45,735 nucleotides of DNA from the NCBI RefSeq assembly GCF_902499125.1, contig NZ_CABVPX010000048.1, positions 1 through 45,735 of the forward strand. The letters are read 5' to 3'. A program made the position numbers and the translations under genes. The DNA comes from Burkholderia arboris. Lineage in GTDB: Bacteria; Pseudomonadota; Gammaproteobacteria; Burkholderiales; Burkholderiaceae. Below are positions 16,483 through 24,904 of this stretch, in pieces. How positions within the stretch are numbered: the first letter of the stretch is position 1; each line of letters begins with the position of its first letter. Below the pieces are notes generated by a model. It was not told the DNA's origin. It ran no database searches and saw only the letters and a list, made by a program, of their open reading frames with translations.

Positions 16483-16508
16483 ATGCCCGCGCCAGCGGGC
16501 ATTTTCGT
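16483..16508 (+). terminator. Intrinsic terminator after tRNA-Ser
   Basis: ATGCCCGC (16483-16490) and GCGGGCAT (16495-16502) form an 8-bp stem with a 4-base loop, followed by a T-rich tail (TTTCGTTT). It begins 7 bases after the tRNA CCA end. Confidence 0.85.
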
Positions 16509-16512
16509 TTCC

Positions 16513-16618
16513 GGAGAGAAGCGAGCCGATCGTTCGGCCTGCGCGTGGGATTCGAAGGGATTCGCCTGCAAGCGAATCCGCGGCCCGCGCCCGTGTGGGC
16601 GAAGCCCCCTCTCCGCCG
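16513..16618 (+). repeat. tRNA-end-like element between two terminators
   Basis: The stretch opens with GGAGAGA (16513), the same seven bases as the tRNA-Ser 5' end. It closes with a GAAGCCCCCTCTCCGCC segment that resembles the tRNA's 3' part (GAATCCCCCTCTCTCCGCC). The inside differs from a tRNA and holds a perfect 8-bp hairpin (GGATTCGC 16558-16565, GCGAATCC 16572-16579). At about 106 bases it is too long for a tRNA and has no cloverleaf. It may be a decayed duplicate or an old attachment-site remnant; this is inference. Confidence 0.4.
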
Positions 16619-16632
16619 GCACACGGTAAAAG

Positions 16633-16655
16633 CGGGCCTCTCGGCCCGTTTTTTT
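16633..16655 (+). terminator. Second intrinsic terminator behind the tRNA-Ser locus
   Basis: CGGGCC (16633-16638) and GGCCCG (16643-16648) pair across a 4-base loop and are followed by seven T residues. It is a strong plus-strand terminator about 130 bases after the first one, which implies a transcript passes through or begins in the element between them. Confidence 0.85.
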
Positions 16656-17140
16656 ATTTCTCCCTGCGAAAACGCACGCCAATCGTCGGCGCAGGCTGCC
16701 CCGACGGGCTCTTGCTTCATTGTTCGCCCTCCCGCCGCGCGTCGTCGAACAGGGTCGAGTGAGCCGCCAATCCGGGTGACGGCACGCCTTTCGTCCACGT
16801 CTTCAATTCCGATTCGCCACGCTCACCCGCGCGGGCCACGCAGTTCAACTGCGGTTTCCATCGCGGCAATATCGTTTCAGCCTCGATGCGCCAATTAATC
16901 CGCCATTCAAAATCGAACGGCGATCGCATTCCGACGACTCATCCGGCCGCTTGGCACGATACGAGCGCAGCACTGCATCCGACAGGACGATATCTCCCCC
17001 ACCGCAGGCACGGCCGCCCGTCCAGCCATCATGCGAAACCGCGCAGCGATTCCCCGTGCGAACAGTCAACGCCTCAAACTTTCCGGCGCACGACCGTTAA
17101 ACTGCTTTCCCGATAAACAATATCGACACACGCCGAGACC
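16656..17140. other. Long intergenic region before the DUF2939 gene
   Basis: No gene is well supported in these 485 bases. A minus-strand frame at 16717-16929 (70 codons) has protein-like composition, but no ribosome-binding site or known domain; it could be a gene remnant beside the tRNA. The part from about 16850 to 16930 is more AT-rich than its surroundings. The promoter for the gene starting at 17141 should be in the last 100 bases. Confidence 0.45.
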
Positions 17141-17761
17141 ATGAAAAAGAAAACACGAATCGTGATCGCAGCAATCGCCATCGCCGCAGGCGTCGCGTCC
17201 AGTTACGCGAGCCCATACTTCACGATGTATCAAATGCGATCGGCCATGACGGACAAGGATGCCGACTCGTTTTCGTCGCACGTCGACTTTCCGTCGCTGC
17301 GTGAAAGCCTGCGTGGTCAATTCTTGACCATGGTGCAATCGAAAGTGGCGAATTCGCCCGATATGAAAGGCAATTCATTCGCCGGTCTGGGAATGATGGT
17401 GGCGATGGGTTTCGCGAATCAGCTCATCGACACGATGGTGACGCCGGCCGGCGTCATGACCATGATGGCCCAGGGGGCGGCCAAACCCGCGCACCCCGCC
17501 GGTGTCCCGGCTGCCCCCGCATCGTCTGGCGCCCCGACGGAAGCGACTCACGCGAGTTCCGACAGCGGCGCGGCGCCGCACGAAGCCAACACGGCGCCGA
17601 AGGTCGACTATTCGGTACGCTACAAGAACTGGTCGACCGTCACCGCGACTGCGCGGAAAGGAACCGTCGACCAGGTGACGCTCGTATTCAAGCGTGACGG
17701 CCTCTGGTCGTGGAAGCTGAGCGGCATCGACCTGCCGATCGACCAGTTCGGTTCGAACTGA
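17141..17761 (+). CDS. DUF2939 family protein, membrane-anchored or exported
   Basis: The 206-residue product begins with a short basic-hydrophobic segment (KKKTRIVIAAIAIAAGVASSYA), either a signal peptide or an N-terminal anchor. The DUF2939 signature SPYFTMYQMRSAMTDKDADSFSSHVDFPSLRESLRGQF follows. Residues about 110-150 form an Ala/Pro/Ser-rich linker. The C-terminus (YKNWSTVTATARKGTVDQVTLVFKRDGLWSWKLSGIDLP) completes the domain. Family members are small proteobacterial envelope proteins of unknown function. The ribosome-binding site is weak (GAGA). Confidence 0.85.
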   Translation: MKKKTRIVIAAIAIAAGVASSYASPYFTMYQMRSAMTDKDADSFSSHVDFPSLRESLRGQFLTMVQSKVANSPDMKGNSFAGLGMMVAMGFANQLIDTMVTPAGVMTMMAQGAAKPAHPAGVPAAPASSGAPTEATHASSDSGAAPHEANTAPKVDYSVRYKNWSTVTATARKGTVDQVTLVFKRDGLWSWKLSGIDLPIDQFGSN

Positions 17762-17860
17762 TCGCCGGGCGTGCGACGCACGGCGGATCCCGAGCGCCGC
17801 ACGCTAAAGATCCGCATTGATCTGACGATATAGGAGGTTTCGGCTCCGCGAGTCACGTCC

Positions 17861-18463
17861 ATGCGATTCAGCCTGCGGTTCGTCATGACGGCCGGCATCT
17901 CGGCCATGCTGTCGGCGTGCGCGACGGTAACGTCCGCCCCGACGATCAGTACCACCGTGGCCGTCACATCGGCTCCGTCATCGCAGAAAGTACTACGCGA
18001 CGGCGGGTCCGCAACCGACCTGTCGGTCGTCGGTCAGCCTGCGCCGACGTTCCACACGCTCCTTTCCGTTCGCGAATGCGTTGCCGGCAAATGCACCGCC
18101 GGCATCGCAAAGCCGGCGGTCGCGGTGACCGTCCAGCGCGTGTCCGAAGGGCAAGCGACCCTACGCTTCGCGGTGACGATGGATATCGCCGGCAGCCAGA
18201 CGCTGAAATCGCAAACCGGCCAGGCAACGTCGGAAGTGACCCTGTCGATCCCGGCGGGCGCGACGCCGATCACCGATCAGTTTGCCGTTGACCGGGTCGC
18301 GACGATCAAGGTGGGCGAGTTTCGGCACGTGGCATTGCCACACGGCATTCGTGCCTATGTCTGCGTCGCGATCCCCAACGCAAACGGCATGACGGATGGA
18401 AGCTGCGATGTCGGTCGTGTGCAAACGGCCAAGAGTGCCGAACTCGGGACTTCCGCGCTCTGA
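17861..18463 (+). CDS. Putative lipoprotein, function unknown
   Basis: The 200-residue product has an N-terminal signal with lipobox LSAC (Cys about residue 20), so it is probably an outer-membrane or periplasmic lipoprotein. The rest is soluble and beta-rich with two Cys pairs (RECVAGKC and VCVAI...GSCDVG) that could form disulphides. I do not recognise the family. A perfect AGGAGG lies at 17832-17837, but 23 bases separate it from the ATG at 17861, unusually far. No in-frame start sits at normal spacing, so the true initiation site is slightly uncertain. It converges with the symporter gene on the other strand. Confidence 0.75.
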   Translation: MRFSLRFVMTAGISAMLSACATVTSAPTISTTVAVTSAPSSQKVLRDGGSATDLSVVGQPAPTFHTLLSVRECVAGKCTAGIAKPAVAVTVQRVSEGQATLRFAVTMDIAGSQTLKSQTGQATSEVTLSIPAGATPITDQFAVDRVATIKVGEFRHVALPHGIRAYVCVAIPNANGMTDGSCDVGRVQTAKSAELGTSAL

Positions 18464-18491
18464 CCCGCGCCATACGACGCCCGCCCCTGCG

Positions 18492-20507
18492 TCACGGATG
18501 CCGGATGTAATCCACCAGCGCCCGCGTATATTCATCCGGCTTTCGATCGAGCAGACTCACGACGATCGCCACCGCAAACCCCGCCGGCACGCCGAACACG
18601 CCTGAGCTGATCGGCTCGATCCCGAACCACGTGCGCCCGGCGAACCCGGTCAGCTGCGTGAAGTACGGATAAGTCGACACGATGTAGTACACGCACACCG
18701 TCAACCCCGTCACCATCCCGGCGATCGCCCCGCGCGTCGTCGTGCGTTTCCAGAACACCCCGAGCACCAGCACCGGAAAGAAGCTCGACGCCGCCAGCGA
18801 AAACGCGGCACCGACGAGAAACAGGATCTTCCCCGTATTGAGCGACGCGACGTACGACGCGAACAGCGCGACACCGAGCAGCAGCACCTTCGAGATCGTC
18901 ACGCGCCGCTGGCTCGACGCATCGGGCGCGACCATGCAGTAATAGACATCGTGCGACAGCGCGTTCGCGATCGTCAGCAACAGCCCATCCGCGGTCGACA
19001 GCGCCGCGGCCAGCGCACCGGCCGCGATCAGCCCCGACACGACATACGGCAGCCCCGCGATCTCCGGCGCGGCCAGCACGACCATGTCCGGCTGCATCTG
19101 GATTTCCGACCAGTGCACGATGCCGTCGCGAATCACCTCGACGACGCTGATCAGGTCCGGCTCGAAGTGATGCCATTGCGTGACCCACGCCGGCAATTCC
19201 GCGAACGGCCGCCCGACGAGGTTCGCGAGGATCTCGTACTTGATCAGCACCGCGAGCACCGGCACGCTCAGGTAGAACAGCGCGATGAAGAACAGCGTCC
19301 AGCCGACCGAGCGCCGTGCGGACGCGACCGACGTGGTCGTGTTGTAGCGCGTCAGGATGTGCGGCAGGCTCGCGGTGCCGAGCGACAGGCACAGCAGCAG
19401 CGCGAGAAAATTCCGCTCGCGCGGCTTGCGTTCGTCGTCGCTCGCGGCGGGAAACGGCTCGTGCATCGGCACGGGCGGCTCGGCACGGGCAAGCAGGTCG
19501 TCACGCGCCTGCGTCCACGCGACCCGCGCCGCCGCCGGATCGCGCGGGAAATCGGCCAGCTCGCGCTCGCGCTGGCTGATCTCGCGCAGCGGCCCGTTGT
19601 GACGCCGCAGGTCGGCGAGCTGGTCGGCAAGATGCCTGCGTGCGTCCGCATAGGACGCCGGCAGCCGGTCGAGCCGCGTCTGGATGTCCGCGGCTTGCCG
19701 GCGGTACGCGTCGCGCACCTGCTGCTCCCCGGACGCATCGCGCACCTGCGCCTCGCGCGCCGCGACGCGCTCCATCAGCTTGCCGTAGCTGAATTGCGGC
19801 ACGGGACCGAGCCCGTTCTTCATCGCGATCAGCGACACCGGAATCAGGATCGCGCTGATCAGGATGATGTACTGCGCGACCTGCGTCCACGTGACCGCGC
19901 GCATCCCGCCGAGAAACGAGCACACGAGAATGCCCGCGAGCCCGCAGAAGATCCCGATCGCGAAATCGACGCCGATGAAGCGCGTCGCGATCAGGCCGAT
20001 CCCCTGGATCTGCGCGACCAGATACACGAACGAGCACAGGATCGCCGCGCCGGCCGCGAGCGCGCGCACGGCCGTGCTCGAAAAGCGCGTGCCGAGAAAA
20101 TCGGGAATCGTGTAGCGCGCGAGCTTGCGCACATACGGCGCGAGCAGGAACGCAACGAGGCAGAACCCGCCCGTCCAGCCCATCACGTACGCGAGCGCAT
20201 CGTAGCCGGTGGAATAGAGCGATCCGGCCAGGCCGATGAACGACGCGGCCGACAGCCAGTCGGCCGCCGTCGCCATCCCGTTGAACGCGGACGGCACGCG
20301 CCGCCCGGCCACGTAGTATTCGACGAGATCGGACGTGCGCGACAACAGCCCGATCACCGCATACACGGCGATCGGCACGAACAGGAACACGTAGCCGATC
20401 CAGACGCCGGAGCCGGTCGCGCGCTCGATCCGCCACATCAGCAGCACGAAACCGAGAAAACCCAGCGTATAGAGCGCGTACGCGCGGATCAGTCGATGCG
20501 TCAGCAT
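18492..20507 (-). CDS. Sodium:solute symporter, large subunit (VC_2705 subfamily)
   Basis: The 671-residue membrane protein has about 13 hydrophobic helices and solute:sodium symporter motifs: FNGMATAADWLSAASFIGLAGSLYSTGYDALAYVMGW near the start and AAALSTADGLLLTIANALSHDVYY later. A hydrophilic, Arg/Ala/Asp-rich, helical loop (about residues 245-360) interrupts the helices. It follows by 3 bases a DUF4212 protein, the usual small partner of this subfamily (related to ActP acetate permease). With acetyl-CoA synthetase just upstream in the same direction, uptake of acetate or another short carboxylate is the best inference; the substrate is not proven. Confidence 0.92.
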   Translation of the reverse strand: MLTHRLIRAYALYTLGFLGFVLLMWRIERATGSGVWIGYVFLFVPIAVYAVIGLLSRTSDLVEYYVAGRRVPSAFNGMATAADWLSAASFIGLAGSLYSTGYDALAYVMGWTGGFCLVAFLLAPYVRKLARYTIPDFLGTRFSSTAVRALAAGAAILCSFVYLVAQIQGIGLIATRFIGVDFAIGIFCGLAGILVCSFLGGMRAVTWTQVAQYIILISAILIPVSLIAMKNGLGPVPQFSYGKLMERVAAREAQVRDASGEQQVRDAYRRQAADIQTRLDRLPASYADARRHLADQLADLRRHNGPLREISQRERELADFPRDPAAARVAWTQARDDLLARAEPPVPMHEPFPAASDDERKPRERNFLALLLCLSLGTASLPHILTRYNTTTSVASARRSVGWTLFFIALFYLSVPVLAVLIKYEILANLVGRPFAELPAWVTQWHHFEPDLISVVEVIRDGIVHWSEIQMQPDMVVLAAPEIAGLPYVVSGLIAAGALAAALSTADGLLLTIANALSHDVYYCMVAPDASSQRRVTISKVLLLGVALFASYVASLNTGKILFLVGAAFSLAASSFFPVLVLGVFWKRTTTRGAIAGMVTGLTVCVYYIVSTYPYFTQLTGFAGRTWFGIEPISSGVFGVPAGFAVAIVVSLLDRKPDEYTRALVDYIRHP

Positions 20508-20510
20508 GAA

Positions 20511-20855
20511 TCAGCGCCCGCCGTTCGGCGTGCCGGCGTGCGCCGCGTGGTCGTCGTATGCCCGGCGCAGCGTGCGGTCCGCGCGCTGCATCAGCCCGAT
20601 GTAGACGACGATCAGCACGAGATACACGAGAATCGCCCCCTGCGCGCCGACATAGAACGGCAGGCTGAAGCCGGCGAAGTGGACGCCCGCGAGCGCGGGC
20701 CCGAAGAACGGCACGATGAACGACACCGAGAAACCGATCACCATCAGCACCGCGATCAGCGCGACGTTGAAACGCCAGTAGCGCGCATGGGCACGCGCGA
20801 GCGGCTCGGGAACGGGCGGTGGCGCAGCAGGCGCCGAACGGGTCGGAACGGTCAT
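20511..20855 (-). CDS. DUF4212 small subunit of sodium:solute symporter
   Basis: The 114-residue product starts MTVPTRSAPAAPPPVPEP, then ARAHARYWRFNVALIAVLMVIGFSVSFIVPFF, the DUF4212 signature with its first membrane helix. A second helix follows near FYVGAQGAILVYLVLIVVYIGLM. DUF4212 proteins are found almost always beside a VC_2705-type symporter. The ATG at 20855 was chosen over a TTG at 20870, which lies in the T-run of the acs terminator. The ribosome-binding site is weak. Confidence 0.88.
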   Translation of the reverse strand: MTVPTRSAPAAPPPVPEPLARAHARYWRFNVALIAVLMVIGFSVSFIVPFFGPALAGVHFAGFSLPFYVGAQGAILVYLVLIVVYIGLMQRADRTLRRAYDDHAAHAGTPNGGR

Positions 20856-20868
20856 GCCGTTATGTAGC

Positions 20869-20911
20869 AAAAAGCCCCTGCGCGGGCAATCGGGATTGCC
20901 GCGCAGGGGCT
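20869..20911 (-). terminator. Intrinsic terminator after acs
   Basis: On the minus strand a long stem (AGCCCCTGCGCGG... pairing with ...GCGCAGGGGCT, 20873-20911) is followed by five T residues. It lies between the acs stop and the DUF4212 start, so the symporter genes need read-through or their own start site in this very short gap. Confidence 0.88.
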
Positions 20912-20938
20912 CGTGCGCGAGACGCGCAGCCGGTACGA

Positions 20939-22921
20939 TCAGCGCACTTCGGTGAGCTGTTCGAGGATGGCCGGGTTCTCGAGCGTGGACGTATCCTGCG
21001 TGATCGCCTCGCCCTTCGCGAGCGAACGCAGCAGGCGCCGCATGATCTTGCCCGAACGCGTCTTCGGCAGGTTGTCGCCGAAGCGGATGTCCTTCGGCTT
21101 CGCGATCGGCCCGATCTGCTTGCCGACCCAGTCACGCAGCGTCTTCGCCAGTGCCGCCGCTTCCTCGCCTTCCGGGCGCGAACGCTTCAGCACGACGAAC
21201 GCAACGACCGCCTCGCCCGTCGTATCGTCCGGACGGCCGACCACGGCCGCCTCGGCCACGAGCTCGTGCGACACCAGCGCCGATTCGATCTCCATCGTGC
21301 CGAGCCGGTGACCCGACACGTTCAGCACGTCGTCGATCCGGCCCATGATCGTGAAGTAGCCGGTGTCCTTGTCGCGCACGGTGCCATCGCCGGCGAGATA
21401 CAGGCGGCCGCCGAGTTCCTCGGGGTAGTAGCTCTTCTTGAAGCGCTCCGGGTCGCCCCAGATCGTGCGGATCATCGCAGGCCACGGACGCTTGACGACG
21501 AGGATGCCGCCCTGCCCGTTCGGCACGTCCTGGCCCGTCTCGTCGACCACCGCGGCCATGATGCCCGGCAGCGGCAGCGTGCACGAACCGGGCACGGTCG
21601 GCGTGGCGCCCGGCAGCGGCGTGATCATGTGGCCGCCCGTCTCGGTCTGCCACCACGTATCGACGATCGGGCAGCGCTCCTGGCCGACGTGCTTGTGATA
21701 CCACATCCACGCTTCCGGATTGATCGGCTCGCCGACCGTGCCGATGATGCGCAGGCTCGACAGGTCGTAACTCTTCGGATGCACCTTGTCGTCGGCTTCG
21801 GCCGCCTTGATCAGCGAACGGATCGCGGTCGGCGCGGTGTAGAACACGGTAACCTTGTGATCGCCGATCATCTTCCAGAAACGGCCGGCGTCCGGGTAGG
21901 TCGGCACGCCTTCGAACACGACCTGCGTGCCGCCGCATGCGAGCGGACCATAGGTGATGTACGTGTGGCCCGTGACCCAGCCGATGTCGGCCGTGCACCA
22001 GAATACGTCGTCGGGTTTCCAGTCGAAGGTCCACTTCATCGTCTGCGCGGCCCACAGCAGGTAGCCGCCCGTGCTGTGCTGCACGCCCTTCGGCTTGCCG
22101 GTCGAGCCCGACGTATACAGGATGAACAGCGGATGCTCGGCGCCGACCCACTCCGGCGCGCACGTGTCGGACTCGCCGTCCGCGATGTCGTGCATCCACA
22201 GGTCGCGGTCCGCGTGCCAGTCGATCTTGCCGCCGGTGCGGCGATAGACGATCACGCTCTTCACCGCTTCGCAGCCGCCCATCGCGATCGCCTCGTCGGC
22301 GATGCTCTTGAGCGGCAGCGTCTTGCCGCCGCGTGCCTGCTCGTCGGCCGTGATCAGTGCGACCGCGCCGACGTCGACGAGCCGCTCGTTCAGCGATTTC
22401 GCGGAGAAGCCGCCGAACACGACCGAGTGCGTCGCGCCGATGCGCGCGCAGGCCTGCATCGCGACGATACCTTCGATCGACATCGGAATATAGATGACGA
22501 CGCGATCGCCCTTGCCGATCCCGCGCTTCTTCAGCGCATTCGCGAAGCGCGACACGCGGCCGAGCAGATCCGCATAGGTGACGCGCGTGACCGTGCCGTC
22601 GTCGGCCTCGAAGATCACCGCGACGCGCTCGCCGTTGCCGGCTTCGACGTGACGGTCGAGGCAGTTGTACGACGCGTTCAGCTCGCCGTCGTCGAACCAC
22701 TTGTAGAACGGCGCGTTGCTCTCGTCGAGCACCTTCGTGAACGGCTTGTGCCACGCGAGGCCTTCGCGCGCGAGACGCGCCCAGAAGCCCTCGTAATCCT
22801 GCTCGGCCTCGGCGGCGAGCGCACGGTAGGCCGGCATGCCGGAAATGGTCGCCGCCTTCTCGAGCGCCGCGGGCGGCGCGAACTGACGGGTTTCGTGAAG
22901 AACCGATTCAATCGCAGACAT
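20939..22921 (-). CDS. acs: Acetyl-CoA synthetase (AMP-forming)
   Basis: The 660-residue protein shows the ANL-family motifs: P-loop YTSGSTGKPKG, DTWWQTETGGHM (core motif), LAGDGTVRDKDTGYFTIMGRIDDVLNVSGHR (hinge region), and C-terminal PKTRSGKIMRR. The last contains the lysine that is acetylated to switch the enzyme off in homologues. It converts acetate, ATP and CoA to acetyl-CoA in the cytoplasm. AAGGGG precedes the ATG at 22921 with good spacing. Full length for Acs. It precedes a DUF4212/symporter pair, forming an acetate uptake-and-activation locus. Confidence 0.97.
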   Translation of the reverse strand: MSAIESVLHETRQFAPPAALEKAATISGMPAYRALAAEAEQDYEGFWARLAREGLAWHKPFTKVLDESNAPFYKWFDDGELNASYNCLDRHVEAGNGERVAVIFEADDGTVTRVTYADLLGRVSRFANALKKRGIGKGDRVVIYIPMSIEGIVAMQACARIGATHSVVFGGFSAKSLNERLVDVGAVALITADEQARGGKTLPLKSIADEAIAMGGCEAVKSVIVYRRTGGKIDWHADRDLWMHDIADGESDTCAPEWVGAEHPLFILYTSGSTGKPKGVQHSTGGYLLWAAQTMKWTFDWKPDDVFWCTADIGWVTGHTYITYGPLACGGTQVVFEGVPTYPDAGRFWKMIGDHKVTVFYTAPTAIRSLIKAAEADDKVHPKSYDLSSLRIIGTVGEPINPEAWMWYHKHVGQERCPIVDTWWQTETGGHMITPLPGATPTVPGSCTLPLPGIMAAVVDETGQDVPNGQGGILVVKRPWPAMIRTIWGDPERFKKSYYPEELGGRLYLAGDGTVRDKDTGYFTIMGRIDDVLNVSGHRLGTMEIESALVSHELVAEAAVVGRPDDTTGEAVVAFVVLKRSRPEGEEAAALAKTLRDWVGKQIGPIAKPKDIRFGDNLPKTRSGKIMRRLLRSLAKGEAITQDTSTLENPAILEQLTEVR

Positions 22922-23239
22922 CGACTACCCCTTGGTGAACATGAATCCTCTGCATGGCGGCGCGATCGTGCGCGCCGCGTGTCTTGGCCGGCGCATGCGC
23001 GCCGCTGTCTCCCACCCACCCGCACGCGGCCACGAAGGCTGCGCACGATGCTGCACCGCACCACATCACGCGAACGTGACCATGCGGCCCGGCAGTGTCC
23101 ACGATAAGCGCTCGAACTTACCCGTCACTTACGCGGCAAGGTCGTTTCGTGCACCGGACGACATCGCATGACGGCCAGCTTTACGCTGTTACAACCGCGA
23201 CCCTACAATCGTAACTGAACTCGCCTTCCGGATTCCAGC
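22922..23239. other. Divergent promoter region between acs and EamA transporter gene
   Basis: These 318 bases hold the promoters of two divergent genes. I see no gene; frames inside are Arg/His-rich and lack ribosome-binding sites. A candidate promoter for the plus-strand gene is listed separately. No clear operator palindrome was found by eye. Confidence 0.5.
23180..23209 (+). promoter_or_regulatory. Candidate promoter of the EamA transporter gene
   Basis: TTTACG (23180-23185) and TACAAT (23204-23209) are separated by 18 bases and lie 30 bases before the start codon. The -35 matches the sigma-70 consensus at 4 of 6 positions and the -10 at 5 of 6. Confidence 0.4.
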
Positions 23240-24148
23240 TTGAATCGCTACGCCCTCTTCCTCATCCTGTCGATGCTGTTCGTCGGCAGCAACGTCGGTA
23301 TCGGTAAATCCATCGTTGCATTCGTCCCCGTCGCCATCCTCGCCACGCTGCGCTTCGTGATCGCGATCGCCGTGCTGTGGCCGCTGTTCAGCCCCGTGAA
23401 GATGCGCGCGGTCAAGCGCGGCGAGTGGCTGAACCTGTTCCTGCAGGCCTTCTTCGGCACCTTCATGTTCACGCTGCTGATGCTCAACGGCGTGCAGCGC
23501 ACGAGCGCGGTGGCGGCCGGCGTCATCACGAGCACGATCCCGGCGATCGTCGCGCTGTTCGCGTGGCTGATCCTGCGTGAAAAACCGAACGGCCGTGCGC
23601 TCGTGTCGATCGCGCTCGCGATCGCCGGCGTCGTGACGATCAACCTCGCCAACGGCGGTACAACCGGGCATGGCGCCCACGGCGACGCATCCGGCTCGCT
23701 GACCGGCAACCTGCTGATCCTCGGCGCGGTGTGCTGCGAATCGATCTACGTGATCCTGTCGCGCCGGCTCACGCAGACGCTCGCGCCGATCGACATCTGC
23801 GCGTATACCCATCTGTTCGGGCTGTGCCTGATGCTGCCGCTCGGCGCGACGGCGCTGTGGCATTTCGATTACGCGAGCGTGCCGGCCGGCACCTGGGCGC
23901 TCGTGGTCTGGTACGGCCTGTCGGCCAGCATCTTCTCGTTCTGGCTGTGGATGAAGGGCATCCGCCACGTGCCGGGCAGCCTCGCCGGCGTGTTCAGCGC
24001 GGTGCTGCCGATCGCTGCGGCCGCCTACGGCATCGCCTTCCTCGGCGAGCGCCCGACGCTCGCGCACGGCATCGCGCTCGCCTGCGTCGTCGCCGGCATC
24101 GTGCTCGCGAGCCTGCGCGTGAAACGCGTGCCGGCCGCCGCGTCCTGA
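23240..24148 (+). CDS. EamA/DMT family transporter
   Basis: The 302-residue membrane protein has ten hydrophobic helices in two repeated EamA halves (for example RFVIAIAVLWPLF and TSAVAAGVITSTIPAIVALFAWLILREKP; then GNLLILGAVCCESIYVILSRR and SLAGVFSAVLPIAAAAYGIAFLGERPT). The start is a TTG at 23240; the next Met would cut into helix 1. DMT proteins export or import small metabolites such as amino acids; the substrate is unknown. Confidence 0.9.
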   Translation: MNRYALFLILSMLFVGSNVGIGKSIVAFVPVAILATLRFVIAIAVLWPLFSPVKMRAVKRGEWLNLFLQAFFGTFMFTLLMLNGVQRTSAVAAGVITSTIPAIVALFAWLILREKPNGRALVSIALAIAGVVTINLANGGTTGHGAHGDASGSLTGNLLILGAVCCESIYVILSRRLTQTLAPIDICAYTHLFGLCLMLPLGATALWHFDYASVPAGTWALVVWYGLSASIFSFWLWMKGIRHVPGSLAGVFSAVLPIAAAAYGIAFLGERPTLAHGIALACVVAGIVLASLRVKRVPAAAS

Positions 24149-24261
24149 TCCGTCCCCGGCACCGCCGGCGCGTCGCTGCAGCCGCGCCGGCCGACGCGTT
24201 ACAATAGCGCGCCTTTTCAAGATTACCCCCGATACCTGCGCACCGCGCCCGCACCGCCATC

Positions 24262-24870
24262 ATGTCCGCCCCGCATTCGCCCGGCCGCCCCGCCCGTCGC
24301 CCGCTTCGTCCGCTTCCCGCCTTGATTTTCATGAGCCGCTGGCTCCAGGTTCCGCTTTACCTCGGCCTGATCGTCGCGCAGGCCGTCTACGTGTTCCTGT
24401 TCCTGAAGGAAGTCTGGCACCTGCTGTCGCATGCGACGGGCCTCGACGAAATCAGCGTCATGCTCGCGGTGCTCGGCCTGATCGACGTGGTGATGATCTC
24501 GAACCTGCTGATCATGGTGATCGTCGGCGGGTATGAAACGTTCGTGTCGCGCCTCGGCATCGAGGGCCATCCCGACGAGCCCGAGTGGCTCGACCACGTG
24601 AACGCGGGCGTGCTGAAGGTCAAGCTGTCGATGGCGCTGATCAGCATTTCGTCGATCCACCTGCTGAAGACCTTCATCAACCCCGACCAGCACACGATGC
24701 ACGCGATCATGTGGCAGGTGATCATCCACGTGTCGTTCCTCGTGTCGGCGCTCGTGATGGCGTGGGTCGACCGCCTGACGACGCACACGCACCCGGCCCA
24801 TTTCCACGAGACGCATGCGCCCGTCGCGGCTGCGTCCCGCAAGACGGCCGAAGCAGCCGTCAACGCATAA
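24262..24870 (+). CDS. UPF0114 (YqhA-like) integral membrane protein
   Basis: The 202-residue protein has a basic Pro/Arg-rich N-terminus, three or four membrane helices (VPLYLGLIVAQAVYVFLFL, SVMLAVLGLIDVVMISNLLIMVIVGGYETFVS, and helices near 120-170) and a His-rich tail. The LGLIDVVMISNLLIMVIVGGYETFVSR segment is the UPF0114/YqhA family signature. Function is unknown. It lies 34 bases upstream of the fumarase gene and may be cotranscribed with it. A TACAAT -10-like hexamer at 24200-24205 lies about 60 bases upstream of its start, without a clear -35. Confidence 0.88.
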   Translation: MSAPHSPGRPARRPLRPLPALIFMSRWLQVPLYLGLIVAQAVYVFLFLKEVWHLLSHATGLDEISVMLAVLGLIDVVMISNLLIMVIVGGYETFVSRLGIEGHPDEPEWLDHVNAGVLKVKLSMALISISSIHLLKTFINPDQHTMHAIMWQVIIHVSFLVSALVMAWVDRLTTHTHPAHFHETHAPVAAASRKTAEAAVNA

Positions 24871-24876
24871 ACGCAT

Positions 24877-24884
24877 TCCCCACA
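24877..24884 (+). promoter_or_regulatory. Candidate sRNA pairing site in the fumarase leader
   Basis: TCCCCACA at 24877-24884 is the exact reverse complement of TGTGGGGA at 33933-33940, the start of the structured RNA downstream of hemP. It lies 20 bases before the fumarase start codon, a place where pairing could affect ribosome loading. I recall from the literature that B. cenocepacia BrrF lowers fumA expression in iron starvation. Eight bases can match by chance, so this is a lead only. Confidence 0.3.
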
Positions 24885-24904
24885 GTCCTCACAGAGTCTC
24901 AGCC

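Noticed and set aside
16367..16798. Minus-strand frame across the tRNA-Ser gene with a GERGIRTPDRRLTYTRFPG-like sequence
   Set aside because: This is the well-known false protein produced by translating the reverse strand of a tRNA-Ser gene.
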